DNA of 64,000 nucleotides from Strigops habroptila (lineage: Eukaryota; Chordata; Aves; Psittaciformes; Psittacidae). The stretch lies in NCBI RefSeq assembly GCF_004027225.2, contig NC_044277.2, positions 41,040,305-41,104,304 on the forward strand. Direction: 5' to 3'. Positions within the stretch are counted from its first letter, which is position 1. Every line of letters begins with the position of its first letter. Below are positions 1 through 14,652 of the stretch, piece after piece. A program made the position numbers and the translations under genes. The notes beneath the pieces were generated by a model. The model was not told where the DNA came from, made no database searches, and was given only the letters and a program-made list of their open reading frames with translations.

Positions 1-3000
1 GGCTTTAAATCCATCTTCAACGTGGCATAAAAAGTCACTACTCCCTTTGAAAAATCTTGCTCTCAGAGCCAACTTGTGAATGTCTATAAGTCTCTAAGAT
101 CAGGAAATCAAAGGTATCCACCAATAGAAACTGATTTTTAATTTTTTTACCTAATGGCTCAGTTCTGTAGCACGTACACCCAAATGGCCTAGAGATCACT
201 TGGGAAAAAAAAAAACAAAACCTCTTTATAATTCTAGATAATTTATTATCTAAGTATTTTAACACATACTTAGAACCATGCCTACAATATCCTTTTATTG
301 GAAAACTTTTTATTTTACATTTAACATACTTCAAAAAATCTCTGCCAGTGAGTCTTAGATCTCACTAGTGAGTCCAGTGGTCCAGAAGACAGTCTGAAAG
401 CACAAATTCAGAAATTCAAAATTATTAGGAATTTCTGAAGCTTTTGATTATAAAAAGTAACACAAGAGGATATGAGCATAATTTCCGACAGTGGAGATAT
501 TTTGTATCTGACAAGCAAACAACATAGAAAACTAGATGAGTATGTAGAGGTGTCTTCCCTTTTCAACCTGTCCTAGGAAATGTAAAAGCCCAAACTTGAA
601 AATGCACTTGCCGGAACAAAGAAGAAAAACTAAAATTTCAGCAAATACTTTTATATAGTAATTTTCCAACTTTTATGCCTAATCTTCTAGACTGCTACTT
701 TGAACTTGATAACTGTTTTGGTTTTGGTTTTGTTTCTGTTTTGTTCTTTCATATCTGTTTATCTTATCTTGGCAACAAGGCAGCATATTCTCCTTTTGTC
801 TTTCTTCTTCTTCTACATTGCTAATCAGTTTGGGCTTATTTTTTTCTGTTGAGCGTGGCTGTTGTTAGAATATGGATTGCTTGCATTTTTCTTAAATCAA
901 GAAAGGACCACCAGCACCTTTAAAGGCTAATTAGATAAAATCTTGATAATTAACATAGACAAGCCTAAGTGATGGCTTTCTGAAACAGACTAAAAGATGT
1001 CCCAAATGGGAGATTTTATACAGTTTCAAATACTTTTCCTCCCTATTTGGTTTTATATATCTAATAATAACATTTGTACATTATATTTATTACAAAATGA
1101 TCTTTTGTTTATATATCAACACTGGCACTTCAAGAAGAAATAGACAGGAGTAAATTTATTTACAACTGAGGTTAGGGGATCCCGGCCACCTATTCCAAAA
1201 ATACCTGGACATAAAAGATGATTCAGTTGTGTGAAGAAAAATATCTGGCAGCACTGTCAACACATCTGTCATAATGTGACTGCTGAAACAGCTTGCAACA
1301 CAGAGAATCATTCCTGGAGTCTGTGTTGTCTTGGAGACCCCTTTGCAGTCACCTCTGTGGGGTTGATGATTCTCTTTACCTCATCAATGAGACCATGATC
1401 CCTGTATCAGGGTTATGGAGTGGGCTTGACACAAGGCAGTACGTTGAGGGCTCAGGCTCTTCCCCATTCATGCTGCATATTGAGCAAGCACATCCAGCTT
1501 TGAGAGAAAGCCTTGCTGCAGGGGATCAATCGGTGTCACAGACTTGGCAGGGGACCTGTCTTGCTACTCCTCCTCCCTGCTGCCACTGCAGATCAGTGAA
1601 AGAGCTGTGGCAGGAGCATGTCCATGTCCCCTGCAATCCCTGCTCGACTTTCAGAACACTGTAATGGGTGGCTGGCTGTTTCCCTGTCCCTAACAGCACA
1701 GGGAGCTGGAGGCATCAGCAGGCTACTTGACAGGACATAAAAGTCTGTGTTCAGGCAACCTTGCCCCTTGCTTTAACACTCAGTGCTTTGACACTGTGCT
1801 GTTCATCCCTAATCGATGATATGGCCCCAGACCTCTTTTGTGAGCTTTTGCCATCCCAGGGAGTGTTGACATGTCCGGTGATCTCAGGGCCAGAAGCTCA
1901 GTTTTCAGAACTGAAAGCTGGCAGTTATCCTCATGCAAAGAAAATGACTGATTATATCTATTTCTAATTCATTGTTATCTGCTTCATATGCACAACAGTT
2001 GCTTAATTTTGGTGGTAATTTCCAGAAAATATTGTCTCTCTCTCTCTCAGCAAAATAGCCTGTCCAGATGCCCCCTTAGAAAAAAAAAAAATCTGAATTT
2101 GGAAAAACCTCAAAATCTCTCCAAAAGGAAAGCGCCGAGAAATAACTAGAGCTGTCAGTTAGTTCAACTGTCAGTTCTCCAAAGATTTCAGGGCTTAAAA
2201 ATGTTAAAAGTGCCAGATGCTATTATCTGTTATTCATGTTACCATTATGTTCTGGTCTTTGCTGAAATCAATATAAACTTCCATCTGTACATTAATGGAG
2301 TTTCATTGCTTGCTTTCTTTCTGTAGTGTGCATGCATGAATACACACATGCTCTTTGCAGAAAATAGTAGTTTTGGACCAATTAGGCTGGTTCTGATTTT
2401 TCTTTTAGTCTGGAATTCTTCAGAATTTTAATACCATTTAATTATAAATCCATTCAAATGGGAAAGGACAAATTATACATATGGTTGGACTTGACTAGCT
2501 GTGATGATCATCACCTAATAGACCAAAAAGTGGGAAGTACTAAAGGTGTTTTCCCAAAGGGTTATCTCTCCCTCTAAAGCTAAATTGCTAGAGAAGCACA
2601 CAAGCCAAGGCATGAAGCTCTATATTCAGTCCTATGTGTAGAGGACAAAAAAATATTTAGTCTTTAGATCCAACCTACTCATTTCAGACAGATGCAACCC
2701 CTTTTGGGCCACATGTACTGATGTAAGACCATAGGAAAGCAGTTTCATTATTCCTTTGCCTATATTCTCTTTGCATTGTCTTCCTTTTGCAGCTTTTACA
2801 CATCTGAAGATTTCATGCTGCTTGAATAATACCAAGTGTTCCACAAGGTGCTAACTCAATGCTGAAGAAATCACCTGTTTAAATGTCTATATGCCTCCCT
2901 CATTCCTGGGAAATATACTAGGGGATGTCAACTAGGAAACAAACTGTATTCCCACTTTGGTTCTTACTAGATTTTTTTCTTTTTTTCTTTTTTTTTCTTT

Positions 3001-5913
3001 TTCAAAAAAGCAGGTTTTTTCTTTTTTCTTTTTCAAAAGAGCACTTACTATGAAATTGTAGCTGTTTGTATATGTATATGTGTGCATAACTGTTGATTTA
3101 AAAATATCACAAATTTTAATAAGTCAATTCGGGAAGTTTACAATTAAGATTTGAAAAAAATTATTATTTTCTCATTTCAAAGATTGAAAATACTGCAATT
3201 CTATACCCTCTAATATCAGTCATGCTGGTGGCTGTAGATATGGCAAACTTCATCTTACAATCTTATTTTGTTAAATGATTCAGTGAAACATTATTAAATG
3301 AAGCTGTGAACTGCAATACTGTAGCATTGTTTCAAGCTTTGATATGCATAATTCTTGACTAGTCTTCTCTGTGCAGATGGTATCATACAGTTACATGATT
3401 AATAAGTCGCACACACAAGTTTCTGGTCCATCACCAGCAAAAGATCAAGAAATATCTTTCCTTTGAGCACATATGTATGAAAATATTAATATACCTTGCA
3501 GCAAAAAAAGGGATGAATACCCTTGTTTGCTCCAGGTGCATCCTGAGGTACATCGAACATCTCAGGATCCCAGTGGAAAGCCAGAGTGGTCTTTCCATCA
3601 GCATCTACTTCAGGCTCTTCTCAGCTGTACATTTGACAAGAAGTGGAAGAGGCTGATTTGTGCTTGATCTTCACAGATAGTTACGGTCCAGCCAAGACAT
3701 GCACTAAATTTTTAGAAACACAGCATTTGTCCTCCATTCAGTGATACAGATGTAGCCTAACAGAGTAGCTGTTAGAGAGGAAATTGATAAGCCAGACTTG
3801 TTCAACCTCCATTCCACCAGGTGTAAACAATTTCACCTGTGTTTTTTGAAGTTATTTGGACATCTGATCCCTTCCAGCTGGCAACAGAGGGTTACCGTTT
3901 CATTTCTTTTTGGTGCTTTTGATTTTACAATGACTTACACTTCTGCTGACCCCTCTAGGATCCCGTAATTTATGTGTATAGAAAAAAGGTTTGTCAGAAC
4001 TTGTGGACAGAGTGGCAGGAACTCAAATCTCCACTCTGTGGATTGCAGTGGCAAAAACACCCCCTCATGCCACTGGAACCAGGATTTAACTCAATGCTGG
4101 CAAACAGCCTTTGACATATCTTGAATCTTGAACAAAGCTGACATCCATTTTTCCACTTTTGGTTTTTAATATTTTAGTTTCCATGTTTGGAGGATTTTCA
4201 ACTATTTATTTTTTCTGTACTAACATTTTAACACCATCTTTCATTGTTTTTAATTTTCTCTATTGCTCCTTATCTGATATTTTCCTTTACAAATAAAATT
4301 TTAAAAACTTGAAATATTTCAGTTTTTTTTAATTTAAAATAATTACTTGACAATTACTATGAAAGTGTGTTTAGAAAAGCTGTATATATGTATTTTTGAT
4401 TTCTATATTTGTAGCAGATTAGATATTAGTTTGAAACAAAATAACCCCACAAATGTGGTTGCAAAAATTGGTAGTAATTGATATAGCAATAATATGGCAT
4501 GGTTTCTATATGTGTGTGTAGTGGGAGTTTCAGAAGGCAGTAGGTAGCCAGTACCAGAAAACAGAAGGAAGTCATATTGAGGATCCAGTCTCCAAATAGG
4601 CAAAGATGAGCTGCCAGAATTGAGGACCATATGGAAGCTTTATCAGAAGAAACACCCCTGCAGAGATTACAAGTCCTGTTAGGCAGAATCTCCATTTTCA
4701 GTCCAGATTCTCCTCATCTCTCTGCTCTACATTAACAGCTCTGCAGACATCCCTGCCCCTCTGTCCTGGCACGTTCATCAGCTGCACAAGCCTAGCACAT
4801 CTATGGCACCAGCCCCCTGAGTTTAGCAGGAACTGGGAGCTTCTCCTCTCAACCACAGGCAGTAGTTTCTGCTCCTACAGACAGTAATCTCTGGGTGACA
4901 CCTACGCGAATACCGGAACAGAGTCATAAAACCAACATGAAGTCCCAGAAGGGATTAATAGAGATTCGATAATTGATGCTATGGGCTTTGGAGAATTCTT
5001 GTGGATACAATATCCACAGAACGTCCCTCAAGAAAGAAAATACTTCCATTTCGTAAAAATAATAATAATTGAAGCTGTTAATTCAAAAGGCTTCAAAACC
5101 AAAAACAGTATAAACAAAGCTATAAAACAGTATAAACCAAGCTATTTTGGATCAATCAAAGAAGATTTTTCAGAGAACAAAAATGTAATTTCCTTTCAGG
5201 ACTCCAAATTTCCAAATTCCTTCCTGAGGGAGTGAATGCTCATGGTCCATACCATCCATGAAACAGCATTGTAGCAGTGATAATTTTAATCTACGAACAA
5301 TAGAAATCAAGAATTACCCTTAGCAGTCTGCTACTAAGAAAATGTCAAAGTAGTTTGTTCTTATTATTTTTTATTTTAACAAGAATCTGCTCTTTGAATA
5401 AGCCATTCCATTCTACAGACCTGAAAAGCCTTGCATTTGCGTAAAATAGGGGAGTTTTAATTTATGGTTGCAATTTTCTAATTCACAGTACAATAGGACT
5501 CACTTCAACTATATACAAAACTTAGTGATGCACTTGCACAGAAAAAACCAAGATCATACTTGCCAAAGTCTTTTTTTGGCTCTCTATATTCTACAACAAC
5601 TTCTATTTTCTCTGTGTATTTTTATTTGGCCTTTACCACCATTTCATAAATCTATACACAATTTTCCCTATGTATGGCTTCATCCAGCATCTGCCTTTTA
5701 AAATACTTGCACAACATTTTTAAAAGTCTGCCTATGAGAACCTGAAACTATGAGGTACTAAACTTTCTTCATCTCTTTCCATCACTTCTTAAGACTTCTT
5801 ACTTTTTAATATTTTCCAAGAGGTTCTCTTCTTGCCACAGCAAGTTATTTGTTCAATATATGGAAGGCCTTGAAGAAAGAAGCTTTTTGTCACATTCTCA
5901 TCTAATATTTCAG
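1..5913 (+). other. ST18: ST18 intron upstream of the first visible exon (partial)
   Basis: No exon could be recognised here. The exon expected just upstream in ST18 (the segment before the KDPVSSP linker) was looked for on the + strand and not seen, so this intron is at least 5.9 kb. The stretch is AT-rich with pyrimidine-rich tracts near 2970-3043 and a short TC repeat near 2034-2048. The region at 1240-1900 is somewhat less AT-rich, and its open frames match nothing I recognise. The intron ends in a polypyrimidine-poor but acceptable acceptor (ctaatatttcag) at 5913. Confidence 0.75.
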
Positions 5914-6029
5914 AAAGATCCAGTGAGCTCTCCAGAAAACATGGAGGAAAAGAAGTATCCAGGAGATGTCTCCATATCAAGTCCTAAACCCAAGCTCCAT
6001 TCAAGAGATCTCAAAAAGGAACTCATCAC
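5914..6029 (+). CDS. ST18: ST18 exon: linker before zinc finger 3
   Basis: This exon is 116 bases, phase 0 at its start and 2 at its end (38 codons plus AC). It reads [18 protein letters not shown], then [20 protein letters not shown], with the final Thr split across the next intron. The acceptor is tttcag and the donor is gtgagt. From memory, human ST18 has a nearly identical stretch directly ahead of finger 3 ([18 protein letters not shown]). This is the strongest evidence for ST18 over its paralogues, because linkers diverge quickly within the family. The in-frame ATG at 5941 is internal and not a start codon. Confidence 0.95.
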
Positions 6030-9000
6030 GTGAGTCACAAAAAATGACGTGTTTTCATCTGCCCTGGTAAATACCAACTGCGCTGTTGTTCTGAGTGATG
6101 GTTTGGAGTAGTTTTGCAGGAGCTGAGCAGGGAGATTTGCATGATTGTTCATTGCAGGTAGTTAATTCGCTGTTGGGGTATGCAACTGTGTAGACATGAG
6201 GTTTGGAGATGAGACAGGCCAGGCTAGGCCTGAGGACCTGGACAGATAGATGACTAATGTTATAATGCGTACTTATTCCTCAGATAGATAGATAACAAAT
6301 GGGCAACTCCTTCTGCAAAACACAGTTTCGTAGTGTGCCACAGACTGGCTGTGCTAGTGAATACATAATTAAGTAAAATTTATTGGGACAATTGTCATTA
6401 TAAATCCACCATTGAGAGTTTGTGTAGTAGTGCTCAGGATTTCTCAGATAGGAAGCATGCAAAGTTCATAAAAAGATAAAACACAAGACAGAAACTGGCC
6501 CAGGGTTTTCCAAACTGTAGGAAATCGATGTTTAAGAAGTCCTTCATCTGCTTCTTTCAAAGCAGATTTAGTTATTAAGTCCCACTGAAAATCTAGTGGA
6601 TGCACAAATTTACTCTCCAAGACAATAGGCTAATATTCTTTTTTCCCAAGTACAGAGACTCACTTGCTCTGTTTTAAATTTCAAAACTTTACTATCTAAA
6701 ACTGCAAGGAAATTCCATTAAATTTTTCTGCATGCAGCAGCTTGTTTCAGTTTTGAATTGGTCAGTAAAATTGTCCCAGCCAGCTCCTAACACTAGTCAC
6801 TTTTTAAACTCTCATCTAGACTCTTCACAAAACCCCTTTGGATTCACATCAATACCATTTTTATATCAATATGGTGTTTTCACTTTAATAGTCATCTACA
6901 GCTTAACAATTATTTATAACACTATTCTTTTTGTCCCAACCCACAGTAGGTCTCTCTGGACAAGAGCACTCCGTATCGCTTAGTGATGACAGTCCATAAT
7001 GTATCACTGCAGGCTCGCGCATTAACAAATGTGTAGCAACCCGTCACCTTGTGTCCTGCTCCCCAGACACAGTGGCATTGAAGCGGTTAGATACGTCTCT
7101 GTCTCTAGAATTTACATTTCCCCGGGCAAGCTGCTGTGAAGAGAGATTCCTTCCCCTCATGCCCTGTAGTCTATATGTTGTCTACTCACCAGATTGTATC
7201 TGTAGTTGTAGTTCATGATCTAAATTGCCACAGGCCAGGTTTGTTTCATCCCTTCTAAAACAAATGCATACAAAAATCACTGAGAGTTTATTCGATGAAG
7301 ACTAATGGGGGTTTTTTTGTAATATTTACTCCTTTGTGATATTGACCTGTTTTGAGATGTCTGTAAGGTACTTTTCTACTCTCCTAAATAATAATACTAG
7401 GGCAATGATTAGCTTACATGGTTTTACTGTATTGTTTTTAAACAGTGAGTAGAAATAGGTATCTAAAATGTAGCTGTGCATAAAATTAAATAATGGTTTT
7501 AATTTATCAGAAAAATCTATAGGTAATATAGGGATTGTACTGCATTTCTATGATCCTATTGAGTTCAGAACTTGTACAGAACAATTCAGTACAGTTGGCT
7601 CCATCATGAGGAAGTTTTTAAAATGGCATAAGCACTTGCAGAGAAAAACTTTCTGATGTGGTTAGCTTAGCTGCAGTGAACTATTGTGTGAATACCACTT
7701 CCTAGCATGTGCTTTCTATTTTTCCATGTTAATTCTCTTGCCCATAGCTGCACTGCTTAGGTTGAAATGGGCTGTGAAAATGAGGCTGTTTCCTAAGGCT
7801 TTTTAACAGATTTGAAAAACTTCCTAACACTCTGCCAGCTCAGAGAAAATAGCCAGGTGGGGATCTCAGTACCCCTTATTCGCTGGTGTGGAGCGCTAGC
7901 TGGAAGTTTTTATATAGCTTCTGCTTGCCCTTCTTATCCAAGTGCCCAACGAAAGAAACACAGCCCTTTGTAGAGTGACTCTGCAGTATTGGTGTTTTAA
8001 AATATAGTAGAAAGGTATACTTAATTCACCTTCCTCTCTCCCTTCACGCACAAATTGCATTTCTTGGTATCTTTGCCCTCTGGCAGAGAACTGTATCCCA
8101 GTTTGATAAATGGGCTCAGTGCTATGACTGCAGAAGGGCTGAGTCAAAACAGAAGCTATAACATCTTCTCCACGTCAAACATATTTCCACCTCTTGGAAT
8201 AAGAAGTGTGATATAATAATATATAAGTGAACCTACCTGTCCTGCTAAATGTATACCACTTCTTATCACTTCTCAGTTCAGGTGAGAAATATCTTGAGAA
8301 ACTTTTGTGCTCATTCTGCGCTTCAGCTGTATGAGCTTGATGTTGTCATGGTTTAACCTCAGCCGGCAACTTAGTACCACTCAGCCACTCACTCCCTCCC
8401 CCTTCACCCCAGTCAGGATGGGGAGGAGAATTGGAAAAAAGGTGAAAAATGTGGGTTAAGAACAGTTGAATAATTGAAATAAAGTAAAATATAACAACAA
8501 CAACAATAATAATAACGATAACAATGATAAAAGGAAATATATAATGAGATGAATAAAACAAATAAACAAAACCAAAAACAAACCAAAACCAAAACCAAAA
8601 CCAAAACCTAAACCAAAGACACTCAAGTGATGCACAGTACAATTGCTCACCACTCACTGACTGATACCCAGCTTGACCCAAGCAGCAATTGGTCCCTTCC
8701 AGGTAACTCCCCACAGTTTACATACCAAGCATGACATGCTGTGATATGGAATATCCCTTTGGCTAGTTCAGGTCAGCTGTCCTTGCTCTAGTCCCTCCCA
8801 ACATCAATGTGTTACTAATATCCAAAACACAGCACTGTACCAGCTACTAGGAAGAAAATTAACTCTATCCCAGCTGAAACCAGGACAGATGTGCTTTCTG
8901 TTCTGCAAACAACGATAACACATAATTTCTCACTTATGTCAAGAAATAAAGATTTGATGTGTTTCCAAAGAAGGTGTCTTATTTTAGTCAGAACTCAAGG

Positions 9001-12000
9001 GAATTATTTTGGATACTACTTTTCTCTGGCTTGTGTTGTAGGTGAGATCAGACTCCTTAGCCCTAGTGTTTATGAATTGCTGTCAAAATTTGGTACCAGT
9101 AATGAAACTGTCCTTTTAAGAACCCAATTCGTAACCCAAAAAATTTATGTAAAGCATGGTGGTTTCACACTACATAGATGAAAAAAATAAGGTTTTGACT
9201 CACTTGCATAGTGGAAATAGGATTTTTTTTTTTTTCCATCTATGCTTCAAGTAGTAATTGAAAACTAGAAGTGTCATGTAAGTTTTGCTAGTTCTCTGAA
9301 GTGTTATGACCGCGTTGAGAGGTATAATGAACATGTTTGCCCTAAGGATCATTATGTCATTCACTGCATGGTAGGGTGAGCTATATGATGTATTACATAC
9401 ACTCTAATCTCTCATTGCATCTTCTTTGCATAGTTGTCCAACTCCAGGATGTGATGGTAGCGGTCATGTAACAGGAAACTATGCCTCACACCGCAGGTAA
9501 GAAAAAACAGGAAGCCTAAAACAGGAAATAGAGCTACTTTTAGCCATTGTCATCTTTGAATATTTTTATACTAACCATGGATGAATATTCAAAAGTAATT
9601 TGCAGGAAATAATCCATACGGAAATGTGTCTGGTTTTCCTCTTTTTGTAGTATTTACTGTAGGTCTGGACTCAACTGACTGATGGAGTTAAGCAGCATAT
9701 GCTTATTGCTGTAGCTGCATTTCTCTGTTAAGAACTATAGATAAGTCATTTAATAAAGTCTGCATTTCCCTAACTGTACAAGTATTCTCTGTACAGATGC
9801 TGGTACAGGAGATTTTAAATGAAGTTTACGCATATATCTTTATGAATGGCTTTGTTTCTGCAGATATCTCTACGCATAGCTTTGAAATTCATAGATCTGC
9901 TAACATAATCTGTGAATGTTAAATATTTTCCTCAGAATAGGCAACTGTTGACTAAGGGGTTGAAGCAATAATTTCCTGTCTTTCCTCTTGGGAGCAGGTT
10001 GGAAGCAGTTTCTGCCTTTTCCCAGCCACATGGACCAGGTGTCCCACCTGGCCTTTATGTAGGCAACAGAAAGGGAGGAGTCTGTGTCCCACTGCTTCCC
10101 CATGCAAAGTTTTACAGGGGCATAGAAACCTTTGGCCCTAACCATATATCTGTCCAGTAATTAAAGAACTACAGTCAGATATTGGCTGCTCCTCCTTTGC
10201 CAAGAGCAAATATTTGAGGATTTCTTTTTTGCCTCTGTAAGTCACAGATTGTCTGGAGGTTGCTGTTTTAGGGGGAAAAAATGTTCTGTTTTAGTAAAGC
10301 ATTTTACATCGGGTCTTTTTCAGTGTTTCTGGATGCCCATTAGCTGACAAGACATTAAAATCCCTTATGGCTGCTAACTCCCAGGAGCTTAAGTAAGTAT
10401 TGATAACAGCACAGAATAACTTATTGTAATTTATCTTCGATCAACATGTTCCCAACATTAATGCAGTTGTTCATTTGAATTGCTCTGAGCTACATCAAAC
10501 CTTTGTCTGAAACTTGAAGTCATTTGAAAACTTTTGAGGGAAATAGAGTTTACTTTTCTCCATTTCTCTTTTTTCATTTTTGTAGAACTTCATTTTCATG
10601 AATAAACCAAGGCCTGGGGGAAAAATTGTAAACTCTAAGAGAGATGCTGTTCTATACTATTTCTGAATCAGAGGGTACTAGAAAATATCTAATGTGGGAG
10701 ACTGATCTGGCAAATAACTCAGTCTGATCCAGTTAGAATAAATTCAGAATTATTTAGTTAGAATAAATCTAGTTAGGATAAATCTAAAAATGAGACAACT
10801 CCTGCAAATCATTTTTTATCATTCACTACCATATACTATGAGTTTAATGTCACTGAAGCAGACATCAAGTCATATGATTTTGTGCTGGCATAATTCTCAC
10901 CATGAAATGTCACTTACAAAAGGACTGTGCAGGCTCTGCAATATAGACAGATGTATAGGGACATATGAATATTTCAAAAATCTGTAGTCAAGAGAGGCAC
11001 TGGCAACCAGTCATCTAGTTATTGAATTGGCTTTGTCAATAAGGATGTGGGGAAGAGGAAAGGATAATTAGAGTTCTTTCATAGCTTTCCCTCTGCAACT
11101 TGTAAATTGGATCACATAATAGATGGCTTGGAAAACCTCATGAATACATGTAAAAAGGGGAGAATCCTGTGACTGTCCTTTCTGTCCTTTAGGTTCATCC
11201 TTAGACCAGATAGAAGAAAATAAAGTCTGATCATGGCACTATTAAACTGTTCTGATGGTATTAATAGCAAGACTGACTACATTTAGCTTTGACTCAGTGT
11301 TTAGCTTGCCCAGATCATCTGTTAGTGGTCTTATTCCCTAGTCTGTCAACTCGAATTATAAACAAAATGCTGATCTGATCATAGCTACAGAGTTGAACCT
11401 ATTGGAGACGCAGCAAAATGGCAAAGAAAGGCCATTTGTACCGGCAACTGTTCAAAGCAGTTCCCAAAGCCAGTAGGTAAACTGACACATTGGCACAGTG
11501 CTTCAGTTTTTCCGTTGCTGGGTCTCAAAGGTATAAAATTCAGGTTTAGTTTGTTTTAAAAGGAGCAGCGCAAAAAGAAAGGAACTGACTTGCAAAAATG
11601 CTGACAAATTTGAAATCGTTTGCTGAGTCATATATATTTGTCCCTGCTTTTGTTGGCTTTCTGCCATACATAGACACTCACACAAATATTTTGAATAGCT
11701 GCTCCTCATGCAGGCCCCCCCCCCCATATTCATGTGTGAACAAGGAAATTTGCATACCAATATGGTTATTTTTCCACTAAAGCTTCTAGAGTTTTGGTCA
11801 TGCCATAAGGAAAGAGGAGCAACAGCATATGACTTAAATGACAAACTGCACACTGTACGCCATGTATAATAAGTGAGTTGTGAAAGGCAAAGTCAAAGTT
11901 CATGGACATTTCACAGACAGAAATATGTTGCATAACACACTTAGCATTTAATTTCAATTAACTAGAAAAAGAGCAAAAATCAAAATCTGTTCACAGACAA

Positions 12001-14620
12001 TTCGCAAAAAGAAAAAGGGCTAAATAAAATTATTTTCAATGAATGTACCACCTTATTTCAGCTCCTGCAAACAGAGTTCAGGTGAAATTTTAAACAGAAC
12101 TCTGATTCTGGTAAGTGCTGGCTAAATGGGATCTTATACCAAAAACTGCAATCACATTTGCGCTTGTGTACTATATGATATCAATAGCTAATTTTGCTAT
12201 TGCTATGTAAGCAGAGGGCATATATGCGCATAGAATCAGGCCATGAAAATACCCTCATGTAGTTAGACATGAATATGAAAAAGCTGTGTATTTTTTCCAA
12301 ATGTTATTCATGTTTAATTTGCCAGAATCAAGACAAGATTTTGGCATTAATTATGAAACTCTAAGCCAGCAAAGATACAAGGCTTCCATGTGATCTACAG
12401 TTTGGAAATAAGGAAGATCTGTTCAGAAAGTGAACCTTTGACTCAGATTCAAAAAATATTTTATCTATCTGAGGATTCTTACTGCACAGAGCAATCTAAA
12501 GTGGTCAAATTAAAACGTACTAAAATTGGTGACGACTCAGATTTTATAGCTATAAGGGATAATTGTGATTGATTATCCTATTTCACCAAAGAGCTTGCTT
12601 ATCCTAAACCTTAAAGAATTTTACAAGTGTGCTTTAGAAGAGATTTACTTACAGTTCAGAACACTTTGAAGATAAGTAATCTGTCCTATCCTTATACATG
12701 TTGTTGCATGTCCGTTTTTAGGGGATTTCTAGCAGTTCTTCTCATAGGTTTCACACAACATGTAGATACTGATGCATATTCCCTAAGGCAGCCACGACAT
12801 ATTTCATTCAGTGCTTTTATTAGCTGACCTCTGTGTTGATCAGTTTGCCTTAACTACAGTTCATATCCCAACCATTCCTGTGATCTTCTAGGCAGTAAAT
12901 TTACAGAAAGGCTCCTGATCTTGCAGGCATAGTGTAGTCAATTTATGTGCAGTTTGTAGTTCATCTACTTAAAGATAAAGCAGCCCTCTCTAGAGAAGGG
13001 AACAGAATTTGAGTACATGACTGAACACCAGTTTACTAGAATTTTCTATGTGAAATAACTGAGAGATTGTGTTCTTGGAAAACAAACTTGAGAAATTGTA
13101 AAAGAACTGTAACCTACATCCTCTTGAGAGTTGACACCTTTTAGCTAGAGCTCCCTGAGGCCTATGGTCCTCCAATGCTGAATCTGATTTTCTGGCTCTG
13201 CCACAGGAATCCATAACAGAGGGATGATTCCCTAAGCTGGGGCACTAAGTCCAAACCTCATCAGCCAGTAAAAGTTGATGAAGATTCCACAGTATTACTG
13301 TCTCGTAAGGCACTACTTTGTTTGTTGGTGTATCTTGTGTGTGGAATTTCACAGTCCATACAAAGATACAACCAATATTTTGAAAACCCAACCCAGTGGT
13401 TAAGCTTAGCAGTCTTGCTAGTGAAGCTTCTTATTAATTTGTCAGTAGTCCACCTGAAATATCATCTTATAATTTCATCAGTATAGATAAAATCTCAGCC
13501 TCAATCTTTAAATGACCTCAAGAAATACCTTGGACTCTACTCTGGTTGTAAAATCTCTGCTGCCCAGAATGGTATATACAGATGGGGAGATTTAAATTTA
13601 GTTCAGTGTCTTTTTTAAGTCCGAAATACTCTGACTCTCCCACAAAGAGCTCTTACTGAAATAAAGTCCATGTCTAGTCTAAGTAGACAACTCTTCCATC
13701 TGTGATCATCTGATAAAACAAGTAGCCAAAATTAATATCCATAGTATTTGGCAGGTATTCTGAATTTGCTTGTGAGCATTCTCACTCTCCAGACATCTGC
13801 CCTTGCTGCCTGCTCCACATGACATTGTGCCCAGTCCTCGTCCCACGCTTAGACAGGTCAACATTTAGCTCTACACAGTTGAGCATACCTGGCACTCTGC
13901 AACCCACACCTCTACCTTTGCTGTCAGTGTGAGGCATGTCATTCTGCCAAAATATTTTGTTCAGAAGATGTCATCATGAAATGTTTTGACATTATGTTTA
14001 GGAAAAAAAAAGAAGTCTCCCTTTTCTTCAATTGAAATTATTTGCTGAATTCTACTTGAATCAGTGAATAAATTTGGGCATGTCCAAAAGAAATCACTTT
14101 TTTGACAAATTAATTGTTCACAGAAAAATAGTTTTAAATATTCTGTGAAGAGATACACCTGCACACTCAGATGTGTTATTACAATTATATTTGTAGATGT
14201 TTCCCATGGCAGCCTACCAATGACTAGATTAAACCATGAACAGGAAAGATTCAGTAACAACTGAGACCCTCCAAAAAAAGTATTGAACAATGCAAGTTTC
14301 CTTAATGGTTCAGTACAAGATTATTTGCCACAAGTTTCTGAAATTCTGATATTCTGTAAAAATCATAGCATTCAAAAGGCCTTAGGGATGCTTAAAATAA
14401 AACTTTGTGCTGTATAATACAGAACATAGAAATGGTTGGCATGATTTCTGAAGGTAGATAATTTTTTTGTGCTGATTTGTGTGCTGAGGTGTGTTTCTCT
14501 TCTCTTAAAAAAAAAGAAAAACAAGCAAACAAAAAAAAATAAAACAAACCACAAAACAAAAACAACCACCAAAAAAAAAAAAAAAGGACAAAAATTAGAA
14601 TAGCCTGAAATAAAATGAAG

Positions 14621-14652
<32 letters not shown>

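Larger units (their letters stand above)
6030..9433 (+). other. ST18: ST18 intron (3.4 kb) carrying a solo LTR
   Basis: This intron lies between the linker exon and the finger 3 exon. It contains an antisense ERVL-type solo LTR at 8344-8887. Outside that I see only ordinary AT-rich sequence, with a T-run near 9223-9235 and no credible additional exon. Confidence 0.85.

Noticed and set aside
1240..1900. Less AT-rich patch with a 123-codon open frame as a missing ST18 exon
   Set aside because: None of its frames resembles the ST18 segment expected upstream of the linker exon, and no paired splice sites fit.
8346..8714. 122-codon hydrophobic minus-strand open frame with FWFW repeats
   Set aside because: It is the translation of the simple-sequence part of the solo LTR (CAAAAC and AAC/AAT repeats), not a membrane protein gene.
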